Assembly: GCA_026985625.1 (NCBI GenBank)
Contig: JALSQC010000411.1
Span: 1 to 6,494 of the forward strand
Source of the DNA: Bacteroidales bacterium
GTDB taxonomy: Bacteria > Bacteroidota > Bacteroidia > Bacteroidales > JAFGXI01
Reading direction: 5' to 3'
Length of the DNA: 6,494 nucleotides
Numbering within the stretch: the stretch's first letter is position 1; each line of letters opens with the position of its first letter. Below the pieces are notes generated by a model that was not told the DNA's origin, made no database searches, and was given only the letters and a program-made list of their open reading frames with translations. The translations under genes and the position numbers were made by a program. Below, piece after piece: positions 1 to 6,494 of the stretch.

Positions 1-1
1 C

Positions 2-64
2 ACAAACTTTAACCTTATTGTAGGAAGCGACGACAGCTTTTTATATAATTACGAGGTTCAATAG
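2..64 (+). CDS. C-terminal end of an unidentified protein (partial, 5' end outside window)
   Basis: Reading from base 2, twenty codons stay open and end in a TAG stop at 62-64. The peptide contains NLIVGSDDSFLYNYEV, a mix of hydrophobic, aromatic and acidic residues that reads like the last beta-strands of a folded protein. The other two + frames hit stops within the first 33 bases, so this is the only + strand candidate. Twenty residues are too few to identify a family, and a chance open stretch of this length in AT-rich DNA is possible. The stop lies directly against the -33 element of the next gene's promoter, and I see no terminator hairpin between them, so some read-through into the downstream operon is conceivable. 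Confidence 0.5.
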   Translation, partial: TNFNLIVGSDDSFLYNYEVQ

Positions 65-96
65 TTGGAAAAAAACCTAAAAAAGTCATACATTTG
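65..96 (+). promoter_or_regulatory. Bacteroidota-type promoter of the lipoprotein/barrel operon
   Basis: TTG at 65-67 serves as the -33 element and TACATTTG at 89-96 is a perfect match to the TAnnTTTG -7 consensus. The 21 bases between them fit the usual spacing for the Bacteroidota primary sigma factor. Transcription would start a few bases after 96, leaving a short A/T-rich leader before the ATG at 120. This rests on consensus matching only. Confidence 0.65.
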
Positions 97-119
97 TAAA
101 AAAAATAAAATTTAATATT

Positions 120-1754
120 ATGATAACACCAAAATTAAACACAAAAAGTATTTTTAGCATGCTTTTACTTGCACTAACAATAGTTGTAGTGCAATCATGC
201 ATAAAAGACAATTTCGATTTCGATAAACTATCAACACAAATTCAAGTAAATCCAAACGTTGCCGGAGCACTTGTAAACTCCAGATTAACATTACGCGATG
301 TTGTGCAAGATTACGATAAAAACGAACTATTTGTCGAAGACGCTACAGGCTTCTTATACCTTATGTATCAAAAACGAATATATTCGTCAGAAGGTGTAAA
401 TATATTTACCCTACCAACACAAACATATACCGAAACCTATGTTGCACCGGTACCAATAGACCTAAACACAACAACATACTCATACACCGATACAACAGTA
501 GAGGATTTTGCAGTTAATAACTCGGCAAGAATCGACTCAATAATATTAAAATCGGCACAACTATCAATAGCAATAACATCGTCGCAAACATTAAACGGAA
601 CGGTTAAAGTTACATTCCCTACAATTAAAAAAAACGGAGTAGCATATACAAAAACATTTACATTTGGTTCGGGAGCACAAATATTTAACGACTTAGACGG
701 ATATACAGTAGACCTAACAACAGACAATCCCTCATATAATAGATTACCGATATACTATACAATAAATCTAAACAACTCAACAGCAAGCTTTTTAACAGGA
801 GAAACAGTATTCTCGGCAGCCGTATCGTTAGATAGCATAAAATACAAATACGTTTTTGGATTTTTAGGACAACAAACCGTTAATATACCAAAAGATTCGG
901 TACATATCGATATTTTCGACCATGCCTTTACAGGAAACTTGTTTTTTATGGACCCAAAATTTAAATTTGAAATAAACAACTCATTTGGTTTGCCTTTGCA
1001 ATTTTTATTCGATACCTTTAAAACATATACAGTAGCAACAAATACATACGCCGATTTTCAATTTCCAATTCAATACACCCCATTAAATGTAAATTACCCA
1101 TCTATAAACGAACTAAATCAAAGCAAAGTTACAAACATAACCTTAGATACATTAAGTTTCCCCGACATTAGAAACCTAATCGAGAAAAACCCAAAATATA
1201 TAACATTTGGAGTTACCGGAGTATTAAACCCAACCGACCCCGGAACAAATACAAATTTTATTACCGATACAAGCAAATTTTCGGTAGATTTAAAAGTAGA
1301 ATTACCACTTTGGGGACATGCATCATACTTTGTTTTACAAGATACATTTAATTTAGACTTATCAGATGTATTTAAAAGTGCCGACGAAATTACTTGGGTA
1401 AACTTTCGCTTTAACATAGATAACGGAATGCCCACAGAAGTAGGAACACAAGTATATTTTACCGATTCGCTATACAATATTATCGACTCGGTTTTTACTC
1501 CCGACAATATGCAAATAATAGAATCAGGTATTTTAGACGGAGCAGGAAAAGTTGTTCAGGCAACACACAAAACCACCGATGTTAAATACACAAAAGACCG
1601 TATAGACAATTTAAAAAACGTTAAATATGTTTTTGTAAGAGGATATATTCATACAACCGACAAAGCATCACGTTTAGTAAGATTCTATAGCAATTACGAT
1701 TTTCGTTTAAAATTTGGAGTTCAAGCCGAAGGAAAAACAACTTTTCGTTTATAA
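120..1754 (+). CDS. Probable surface-type outer membrane lipoprotein, function unknown
   Basis: The 544-residue product begins with a lipoprotein signal: Lys5 and Lys9, a hydrophobic core at about residues 11-24, then the lipobox VQSC with Cys27. Cys27 is the only cysteine in the protein, as expected for a lipid anchor. The residues just after it (IKDNFDFD) are acid-rich and resemble the export signals that send Bacteroidota lipoproteins to the cell surface, although the match is not exact. The rest has no further membrane segments and is rich in Thr, Asn, Asp and aromatic residues in alternating, beta-strand-like patterns. The opening VAGALVNSRLTLRDVV (47-62) and later stretches such as ELPLWGHASYFVLQDT (394-409) recall a recurring type of uncharacterised Bacteroidota lipoprotein; I know of no established function. 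Starting at Met14 would remove the basic n-region, so the ATG at 120 is preferred. The gene ends 19 bp before the DUF5723-type gene, implying co-transcription. Confidence 0.88.
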   Translation: MITPKLNTKSIFSMLLLALTIVVVQSCIKDNFDFDKLSTQIQVNPNVAGALVNSRLTLRDVVQDYDKNELFVEDATGFLYLMYQKRIYSSEGVNIFTLPTQTYTETYVAPVPIDLNTTTYSYTDTTVEDFAVNNSARIDSIILKSAQLSIAITSSQTLNGTVKVTFPTIKKNGVAYTKTFTFGSGAQIFNDLDGYTVDLTTDNPSYNRLPIYYTINLNNSTASFLTGETVFSAAVSLDSIKYKYVFGFLGQQTVNIPKDSVHIDIFDHAFTGNLFFMDPKFKFEINNSFGLPLQFLFDTFKTYTVATNTYADFQFPIQYTPLNVNYPSINELNQSKVTNITLDTLSFPDIRNLIEKNPKYITFGVTGVLNPTDPGTNTNFITDTSKFSVDLKVELPLWGHASYFVLQDTFNLDLSDVFKSADEITWVNFRFNIDNGMPTEVGTQVYFTDSLYNIIDSVFTPDNMQIIESGILDGAGKVVQATHKTTDVKYTKDRIDNLKNVKYVFVRGYIHTTDKASRLVRFYSNYDFRLKFGVQAEGKTTFRL

Positions 1755-1773
1755 TCTAAAAAAATAAAGAATT

Positions 1774-3231
1774 ATGAAAAAAATATATATATCAGCAACC
1801 ATATTATTATTTTTAATATCGGTAAACCTAAAAGCACAAGTCGATAATACATTATATTATATGACAAAAATACCCGAAGCAAGCTTGCAAAACCCTGCAA
1901 TTAACTCAAATTGCAAAGTATATGTAAGCGGACTTGCCGTGCCTTTGGCAGGACAAATATTACCTGCAGTACATTTTAATTACGATAACTCAAGTTTTGC
2001 ATATCGAGATATAATATACAAAGGTTCCGGAAATATGTCCGATTCATTGATAACAGCTTTTAATTCCGTAGAGGACGGAAATAAATTTATAGATAAATTA
2101 CATCCGGTAAACTACATTAGAACCGAACTTGATTTAAATCTGTTATCGGTAGGATACAAATTTAAAGATTATTACTTTTCGTTAGGCGTTCGCGAACGTG
2201 TTGAGGCAAGAGCAAGTTTTTCGCACGATTTAGTTCAATTGGCTCACGAAGGCAATGGGGCATTTCTCGGAAAAGATGCAAAATTAAGTTTTGGAGCAAC
2301 GGCAACCCATTTTAGAGAATACGATTTAGGAGCATCAAAAAAAATAAATAATAAATTAATATTAGGCGTAAGAGCAAAAATATTATTTGGAAAAGAAAAT
2401 TTTTGGACAAAAAAAAGTAATATAATATGGAATACTAGCGAAACCGACTATGCCTATAATTTTGATGTTGATATGGAATTTCATTCATCACAACCACTTC
2501 TTGAAATAAAAAAATTTGATTATGATTTTGATAAAGACTCTTTAATTTTTAAGGACTCCCTTCATGAAGCTAACGTAAATCCGGCATACGAAATAATAAA
2601 TAATAAAAATTTTGGACTTGGAATAGACTTAGGAGCAATTTATAAATATAACGACAAAATAACACTTTATGCAAGTGTTACTGATTTAGGATATATAACA
2701 TGGAAAAAAAATACATCAACTTTTAAAGTTAACGGAAAATTTACTTTCGATGGATACGATATTCAACCGTATTTTACCGAGGACGATTCAATTGTTCATG
2801 CTAACAACGAAAATTATTCAGACTCGGTTCTAAAAATTTTTATGCCTAAATTTAACAATCAAAAATATACATCGTATTTAACTCCAAAAATATTTTTGGG
2901 AGGAACATACAATATTAACGAAAAAATAAATGTAGGCTTATTAGCTCGTGGCGAAATTTTTCAAAGTAAACTACACTCATCTTTAACAATATCGGGAAAT
3001 ACAAACTTTAAAAAATGGTTTAGTGCAAGCATGTCTTATTCAATTATGAATAATAGTTTTGCAAATATTGGCATTGGATTAATGGCAAAAGCAGCATTTG
3101 CACAATTTTATATAGTTACCGATAATATATTAGCTATTTGGCCACAAGCAACAAGAACAATTAATTTCCGTATGGGAGTAAACCTATTATTTGGTTGTAA
3201 AACAAAAGATAGCAACTCAATGATTGAATAA
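1774..3231 (+). CDS. DUF5723 family (PorV/PorQ-like) outer membrane beta-barrel protein
   Basis: The 485-residue protein has a classical signal peptide: Lys2-Lys3, a hydrophobic core at about 4-17, and predicted cleavage after Ala21, leaving Gln22 at the N-terminus. The mature part consists of alternating amphipathic strands and turns, as in an outer membrane barrel. Family-like features are the early NPA motif (40-42), the block GLGIDLGAIYKYNDK (281-295) followed by SVTDLGYITW (301-310) and FTFDGYDI (323-330), and the C-terminal VTDNILAIWP (448-457) followed by final strand NFRMGVNLLFG (464-474). I recognise this set as typical of DUF5723 proteins, which relate to the FadL-like PorV/PorQ group. 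No transported substrate or partner is established. Its only cysteines are Cys47 and Cys475, one near each end of the barrel. Only 19 bp separate it from the lipoprotein gene and no promoter box lies in that gap, so it is probably expressed from the promoter at 65-96. The downstream hairpin would end the transcript. Confidence 0.87.
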   Translation: MKKIYISATILLFLISVNLKAQVDNTLYYMTKIPEASLQNPAINSNCKVYVSGLAVPLAGQILPAVHFNYDNSSFAYRDIIYKGSGNMSDSLITAFNSVEDGNKFIDKLHPVNYIRTELDLNLLSVGYKFKDYYFSLGVRERVEARASFSHDLVQLAHEGNGAFLGKDAKLSFGATATHFREYDLGASKKINNKLILGVRAKILFGKENFWTKKSNIIWNTSETDYAYNFDVDMEFHSSQPLLEIKKFDYDFDKDSLIFKDSLHEANVNPAYEIINNKNFGLGIDLGAIYKYNDKITLYASVTDLGYITWKKNTSTFKVNGKFTFDGYDIQPYFTEDDSIVHANNENYSDSVLKIFMPKFNNQKYTSYLTPKIFLGGTYNINEKINVGLLARGEIFQSKLHSSLTISGNTNFKKWFSASMSYSIMNNSFANIGIGLMAKAAFAQFYIVTDNILAIWPQATRTINFRMGVNLLFGCKTKDSNSMIE

Positions 3232-3260
3232 TAGCGTATTAATTTATATTAAATAATTAA

Positions 3261-3294
3261 AAAGGCTGCCCAATAATAATTTTGAGCAGCCTTT
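3261..3294. terminator. Bidirectional intrinsic terminator between convergent genes
   Basis: AAAGGCTGC (3261-3269) pairs perfectly with GCAGCCTTT (3286-3294), giving a 9-bp stem. Inside the 16-base loop, after one mismatch, a C-G and two A-T pairs can extend it. The stem is GC-rich at its core with A-runs on the left and T-runs on the right, so a U-tract follows the hairpin whichever strand is transcribed. It lies 29 bp past the stop of the barrel gene and 28 bp past the stop of the malic enzyme gene, which is the expected place for a shared terminator. The remaining bases of the 91-bp gap are featureless A/T-rich sequence. Confidence 0.85.
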
Positions 3295-3322
3295 AATAAA
3301 TATAATTTATTATCAAATAATA

Positions 3323-5584
3323 TTATTTTTGAGCATCAACTACGGCAATTGTAGTCATATCAACAATTTCGCGAACCGAACTTGATAATTGAAGCACATG
3401 AATAGGTTTGTTTAACCCCATAACAATAGGACCTATTGCTTCTGAAGAACCTATTTCTTGCAACATTTTATATGCTATATTTCCTGAGCTTAAATTCGGG
3501 AAAATTAAAGTATTAACATCTCTATTTCCTAGTTTCGAGAAAGGGTATCGCTCTTGACGCATATCTTTATTAAGAGCAAAATTAGCTTGCATTTCGCCGT
3601 CAATCATAATATCAGGGTGTTTATCGTGCAATATTTTTATAGCATCTCTAACTCTTTTCTCAGAATCTCCGATAGTTGAACCGAAATTAGAATACGATAA
3701 CATTGCCATAACAGCATCAACACCAAATTCTTTAACCGATTCGTTTGTTAATAATGTAATATCAACCAAATCTTCTGCCGAAGGTTTAATATTTACGGTA
3801 GTATCAGCAAAAAAGTAAGGACCTTTTTTAGTGTTCATTATATACATACCTGCAATTTTATTAACATCGCTACGTTTTCCTATAATTTGTAAAGCAGGTT
3901 TTATTATTTCGGCATATTTGGTTGTAGTTCCTGATATCATAGCATCTACTTCGCCTGCTTCTACCATAGAAACACCATAATAATTTCTGTTATACATTAA
4001 TCTGTATGCATCAATTTTTGATATTCCTTTACGGTTACGTTTAGAGTATAATAATTCGGCAAATTTTTCTCTTTTTTCTTCGTTTTCTATACTTGTATTA
4101 TCAACTAATTCTATATCCGATATATTTATTCCGTATTCGTTTGCTAATTTTTGTATAGGTTCTTTTCTGCCCAATAAAACAGGTATTGCAATGCCATCGT
4201 CTTTAACTATACGTGCAGCTTGCAAAACTTTTATATCTTTAGCATCGCTAAATACAACACGTTTAGGGTTAGCTTTTGCTTTAAAATACATCGATCTCAT
4301 AATTGCATGGTCAATTCCCATACGTTGTCTAAGTTCTACTTTATATGCATCCCAATCTTTAATAGGTTTTCTGGCAACTCCCGATTCCATTGCAGCTTTA
4401 GCAATTGCAGGAGGAATATATTCTATTAGTCTGGGGTCAAGTGGAGTTGGAACTATGTATTCTCGTCCAAATGACATCTCTGTTTTATTATATGCTTTTT
4501 TTACAACGTCAGGAACAGGTTCTTTAGCTAATGCAGCAAGAGCATAAACAGCAGCTTTTTTCATTTCTTCGTTAATTGCTGTAGCTCTAACGTCAAGGGC
4601 TCCTCTAAAAATAAACGGAAAACCAAGCACATTGTTTATTTGATTTGGATAATCAGAACGTCCTGTAGCAAAAATTAAATCGTCGCGTGTTGCTATTGCA
4701 TCTTCGTAAGAAATTTCAGGATCAGGATTTGCCATAGCAAAAACTATAGGATTTGGAGCCATTGATGCCAACATTTCTTTAGACATTGCTCCTTTTGCCG
4801 ATAAACCTAAAAATACATCGGCTCCTTTAAGGGCATCTGCTAAAGTAACAGCATCGGTATCAGCAGCAAATTCTTGCTTAAATTTATTTAAATCAGTTCT
4901 TTTTGTCGATAAAACACCTTTACTATCGCACATTAAAATATTTTCTTTTTTAACACCTAAAGCCATATAAAGACGTGTGCAAGCCGATGCCGATGCTCCG
5001 GCTCCGCTTACTACTAATTTAATTTTAGATATATCTTTACCTGTAATTTCAAGTGCATTTACCAATCCTGTGGCTGATATAATTGCTGTTCCGTGTTGAT
5101 CGTCGTGCATAACAGGAATATCAAGTTCTTCTTTAACACGTCTCTCTATTTCGAAACATTCGGGTGCTTTTATATCTTCAAGATTAATTCCGCCAAAAGT
5201 TGGCGAAATTTCTTTTACGGTTTCAATAAATTTATCAACATCTTTGGTATTTATTTCAATATCAAAAACATCAACATCTGCAAAAATCTTAAACAAAAGA
5301 CCTTTGCCCTCCATAACAGGTTTGCCGCTTAGTGCTCCAATATCTCCTAATCCAAGAACAGCTGTTCCGTTTGAGATTACTGCAACTAAATTACCTTTAG
5401 CGGTATATTTGTATGCATCTTCAGGATTTTTTTCTATTTCTAAACACGGTTTAGCAACTCCCGGTGAGTATGCTAAAGATAAATCTTTTTGTGTTCTGTA
5501 AGGTTTTGTTGGGATAACTTGAATTTTTCCCGGTCGTCCTTGCGAATGATAATCAAGGGCTTCTTGTTTTGTGAAACTTGCCAT
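3323..5584 (-). CDS. maeB: NADP-dependent malic enzyme with C-terminal phosphotransacetylase-like domain (MaeB type)
   Basis: This cytosolic enzyme oxidatively decarboxylates malate to pyruvate and CO2, making NADPH. The 753-residue length matches the MaeB class. The malic N-domain (about 15-155) carries LAYSPGVAKPC with Tyr39, EGKG with Lys94, the NLED metal ligands Glu136/Asp137 and HDDQHGTA with Asp161/Asp162. The NAD(P)-binding domain (about 160-400) has the dinucleotide loop GAGASA (194-199), then FAMANPDPEI (282-291) and ATGRSDYPNQ (306-315). From about 425 to the end lies a phosphotransacetylase-like domain with SGTTTKYAE (551-559), DGEMQANFAL (662-671) and FPNLSSGNIAY (695-705). In MaeB enzymes this domain is regulatory, linked to oligomerisation and acetyl-CoA sensing, rather than an active acetyltransferase. 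All expected catalytic residues are present and there is no frameshift. The start is well supported, since DYHSQGRPGKIQV follows ten residues in, as in homologues. The NADP preference is inferred from family. The gene stands alone, convergent with the barrel gene and divergent from the protease gene. Confidence 0.97.
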   Translation of the reverse strand: MASFTKQEALDYHSQGRPGKIQVIPTKPYRTQKDLSLAYSPGVAKPCLEIEKNPEDAYKYTAKGNLVAVISNGTAVLGLGDIGALSGKPVMEGKGLLFKIFADVDVFDIEINTKDVDKFIETVKEISPTFGGINLEDIKAPECFEIERRVKEELDIPVMHDDQHGTAIISATGLVNALEITGKDISKIKLVVSGAGASASACTRLYMALGVKKENILMCDSKGVLSTKRTDLNKFKQEFAADTDAVTLADALKGADVFLGLSAKGAMSKEMLASMAPNPIVFAMANPDPEISYEDAIATRDDLIFATGRSDYPNQINNVLGFPFIFRGALDVRATAINEEMKKAAVYALAALAKEPVPDVVKKAYNKTEMSFGREYIVPTPLDPRLIEYIPPAIAKAAMESGVARKPIKDWDAYKVELRQRMGIDHAIMRSMYFKAKANPKRVVFSDAKDIKVLQAARIVKDDGIAIPVLLGRKEPIQKLANEYGINISDIELVDNTSIENEEKREKFAELLYSKRNRKGISKIDAYRLMYNRNYYGVSMVEAGEVDAMISGTTTKYAEIIKPALQIIGKRSDVNKIAGMYIMNTKKGPYFFADTTVNIKPSAEDLVDITLLTNESVKEFGVDAVMAMLSYSNFGSTIGDSEKRVRDAIKILHDKHPDIMIDGEMQANFALNKDMRQERYPFSKLGNRDVNTLIFPNLSSGNIAYKMLQEIGSSEAIGPIVMGLNKPIHVLQLSSSVREIVDMTTIAVVDAQK

Positions 5585-5609
5585 TGTTTTTTTGTTTTTA
5601 AAATTTATT

Positions 5610-5617
5610 CAAAATTA
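5610..5617 (-). promoter_or_regulatory. Candidate -7 box for the malic enzyme gene
   Basis: On the - strand these bases read TAATTTTG, a perfect match to TAnnTTTG. The box would put the transcription start about 20 bases before the ATG at 5584, similar to the leader lengths of the other two promoters here. I find no TTG or TTTG at the right distance upstream on the - strand (the nearest is about 35 bases away), so the -33 element is missing or very weak. The leader is A-rich and has no Shine-Dalgarno sequence. Confidence 0.42.
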
Positions 5618-5696
5618 ATTATTATATTATAATATCTTATTGCTATTTAAAACAAAAATTAATGTTATTAAGCTTATTTAACAAACATCATTAGTT

Positions 5697-5782
5697 ATGT
5701 ATTTGTATAATACAATGTTATGTGTATAATGATTTTTGTTACTTTTATTTTGTTTTATTCTTAAAAAAAAGTTTGGTATAAT
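5697..5782. promoter_or_regulatory. Palindrome and GTATAAT repeats in the divergent control region
   Basis: This stretch lies mid-way in the 265-bp region between the divergently transcribed malic enzyme and protease genes. TTGTATAATACAA at 5703-5715 is a palindrome with 6-bp arms around one base. The heptamer GTATAAT occurs three times in the same orientation, at 5705-5711, 5724-5730 and 5776-5782; the first copy lies within the palindrome. Such an arrangement could be a regulator binding site, but AT-rich DNA yields palindromes easily and I cannot name a cognate regulator. The rest of the intergenic region is A/T-rich with no gene or RNA that I can support. Confidence 0.3.
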
Positions 5783-5796
5783 AGTAAGACCGATAA

Positions 5797-5828
5797 TTTT
5801 ATAATAAAAGAAATATTTTGTAAATTTG
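5797..5828 (+). promoter_or_regulatory. Probable promoter of the secreted protease gene
   Basis: TAAATTTG at 5821-5828 is a perfect TAnnTTTG -7 box and the ATG follows 21 bases after it. The -33 position, with a 20-base spacer, holds only TTTT at 5797-5800, a poor match to TTTG. A good TTTG exists at 5772-5775 but is 45 bases from the -7 box, too far to pair with it. A weak -33 element could mean the promoter needs an activator. Confidence 0.55.
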
Positions 5829-5849
5829 AACAATTCAAAAATTTATAAT

Positions 5850-6494
5850 ATGAAAAACATTTTTACATTTATCTTATTTGCAACTGTTATTATATTTAAT
5901 AATGTAAATGCACAGGTTAGTAGTGGAGGAATACCTCCTAGTTTTAAAATTAAAGATATAAGCAATAATATCGATAATCATAATTTTTCGGCACCTGATA
6001 TAAAAAAAATTCAAGAACAAGATATGTTGGCTCAACAAAAAGGAGACGCATATCGTTATGGAGTAGATGTTCCTGTAAATTTAAATATCGATAATTCAGG
6101 AACTTGGGATAATTTACCCGATGGTAGAAAAATATGGCGTTTACAAATTACAGTTAAAGGAGCCCCTGCTTTAGGTGTTTATTATAATAAATTTTATATA
6201 CCTGTAGGAGGATTATTATATTTATATAACTCTGATAAAACAGAAGTTATAGGAGCCTTTACAAACAAAACAAATATAAAAGGCGAAGAATTTGCTACTG
6301 AACTTTTAAGCGGAGAATCTGTGATTTTAGAATATGTTTCGCCCGAATTTCCTACAAAAAAACCACAAATAAATATTACATCGGTTTCTTATGCTTACAG
6401 AAGTTTAGGTTTCCTTAAAAAACAATTTAAACAAGAAATTTTAGGTTCAGATCCTTGCGAGGTTAATATAAATTGTCCCGAAGGAAACAATTGG
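5850..6494 (+). CDS. Secreted lysyl-endopeptidase-like (trypsin-fold) serine protease, N-terminal part (3' end outside window)
   Basis: The frame is open for 215 codons from the ATG at 5850 to the last base, with no stop. Residues 1-21 form a signal peptide (Lys2, hydrophobic core about 4-16, cleavage after Ala21 leaving Gln22). Residues about 22-195 look like the propeptide of Bacteroidota secreted trypsin-like proteases: GRKIWRLQITVKGAPALGV (92-110), YIPVGGLLYLY (116-126), a LLSGESVILEY stretch (152-162). Then DPCEVNINCPEG (201-212) closely matches the start of mature Achromobacter lysyl endopeptidase, including the six-residue cysteine spacing (Cys203, Cys209); in that enzyme both cysteines form disulfides. 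The catalytic His, Asp and Ser lie beyond the window, so activity and specificity cannot be judged. Full-length relatives usually run several hundred residues further and often end in a type IX secretion sorting domain; that is expectation, not seen here. The leader carries a perfect -7 box and no Shine-Dalgarno sequence. Confidence 0.88.
   Translation, partial: MKNIFTFILFATVIIFNNVNAQVSSGGIPPSFKIKDISNNIDNHNFSAPDIKKIQEQDMLAQQKGDAYRYGVDVPVNLNIDNSGTWDNLPDGRKIWRLQITVKGAPALGVYYNKFYIPVGGLLYLYNSDKTEVIGAFTNKTNIKGEEFATELLSGESVILEYVSPEFPTKKPQINITSVSYAYRSLGFLKKQFKQEILGSDPCEVNINCPEGNNW

Noticed and set aside
437..1507. Antisense open frames of 74-129 codons at 437-727, 755-979 and 1118-1507 on the - strand
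   Set aside because: They lie wholly inside the lipoprotein gene, have no promoter or start context, no recognisable domains, and are explained by its codon composition.
4191..5501. Open frames of 69-118 codons on the + strand at 4191-4547, 4220-4429, 5093-5332 and 5244-5501
   Set aside because: They are antisense to the well-supported malic enzyme gene, overlap one another, and translate to low-complexity peptides without family features.
5697..5729. Ten-codon ORF starting ATG TAT TTG in the divergent intergenic region
   Set aside because: It is too short, lacks a promoter box at a sensible distance, and has no relation to an attenuation-type leader for the flanking genes.
5772..5775. TTTG as the -33 element of the protease promoter
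   Set aside because: It is 45 bases from the -7 box, more than twice the usual spacing.
5707..5782. TATAAT hexamers as sigma-70 type -10 boxes
   Set aside because: The rest of the window points to Bacteroidota, whose primary sigma factor uses TAnnTTTG; TATAAT is frequent by chance in DNA this AT-rich, and no TTGACA-like partner is present.
1..6494. tRNA or rRNA genes, CRISPR arrays, insertion sequences, attachment sites, riboswitches
   Set aside because: I found no cloverleaf-like structure, regularly spaced repeats, transposase or integrase reading frame, terminal inverted repeats or recognisable riboswitch core anywhere in the window.

Overview
The window looks like a chromosomal piece from a member of the Bacteroidota. 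It is strongly AT-rich. None of the four visible gene starts has a purine-rich Shine-Dalgarno sequence; each follows an A/T-rich leader. Two starts lie just downstream of perfect TAnnTTTG promoter boxes, the -7 element of the Bacteroidota primary sigma factor. Two exported proteins have signal peptides predicted to leave an N-terminal Gln. One gene is a surface-type lipoprotein, one is a DUF5723/PorV-like outer membrane barrel, and one is a secreted serine protease of a kind usually sorted by type IX secretion. Nothing points to a plasmid, phage or transposon.

Layout, left to right. Bases 2-64 hold the last 20 codons of an unidentified gene on the + strand. A promoter at 65-96 then drives an apparent two-gene operon: a 544-residue lipoprotein (120-1754) and, 19 bp later, a 485-residue outer membrane beta-barrel protein (1774-3231). 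A hairpin at 3261-3294 separates this operon from a convergent gene on the - strand (3323-5584). That gene encodes a 753-residue NADP-type malic enzyme fused to a phosphotransacetylase-like regulatory domain. A 265-bp divergent intergenic region (5585-5849) carries the control signals of the malic enzyme gene and of the last gene. The last gene (5850 to the window edge) is the N-terminal part of a lysyl-endopeptidase-like secreted protease: signal peptide, propeptide and the first residues of the catalytic domain.

Functionally, the lipoprotein and barrel are probably co-expressed envelope proteins of unknown role and may be partners. The malic enzyme is a housekeeping enzyme linking malate to pyruvate and NADPH, probably with allosteric control by acetyl-CoA. 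The protease is an independent secreted enzyme. I see no convincing evidence of a new biological system. The items most worth checking are the lipoprotein/barrel pair, the two terminal cysteines of the barrel, and the palindrome and GTATAAT repeats in the divergent control region.
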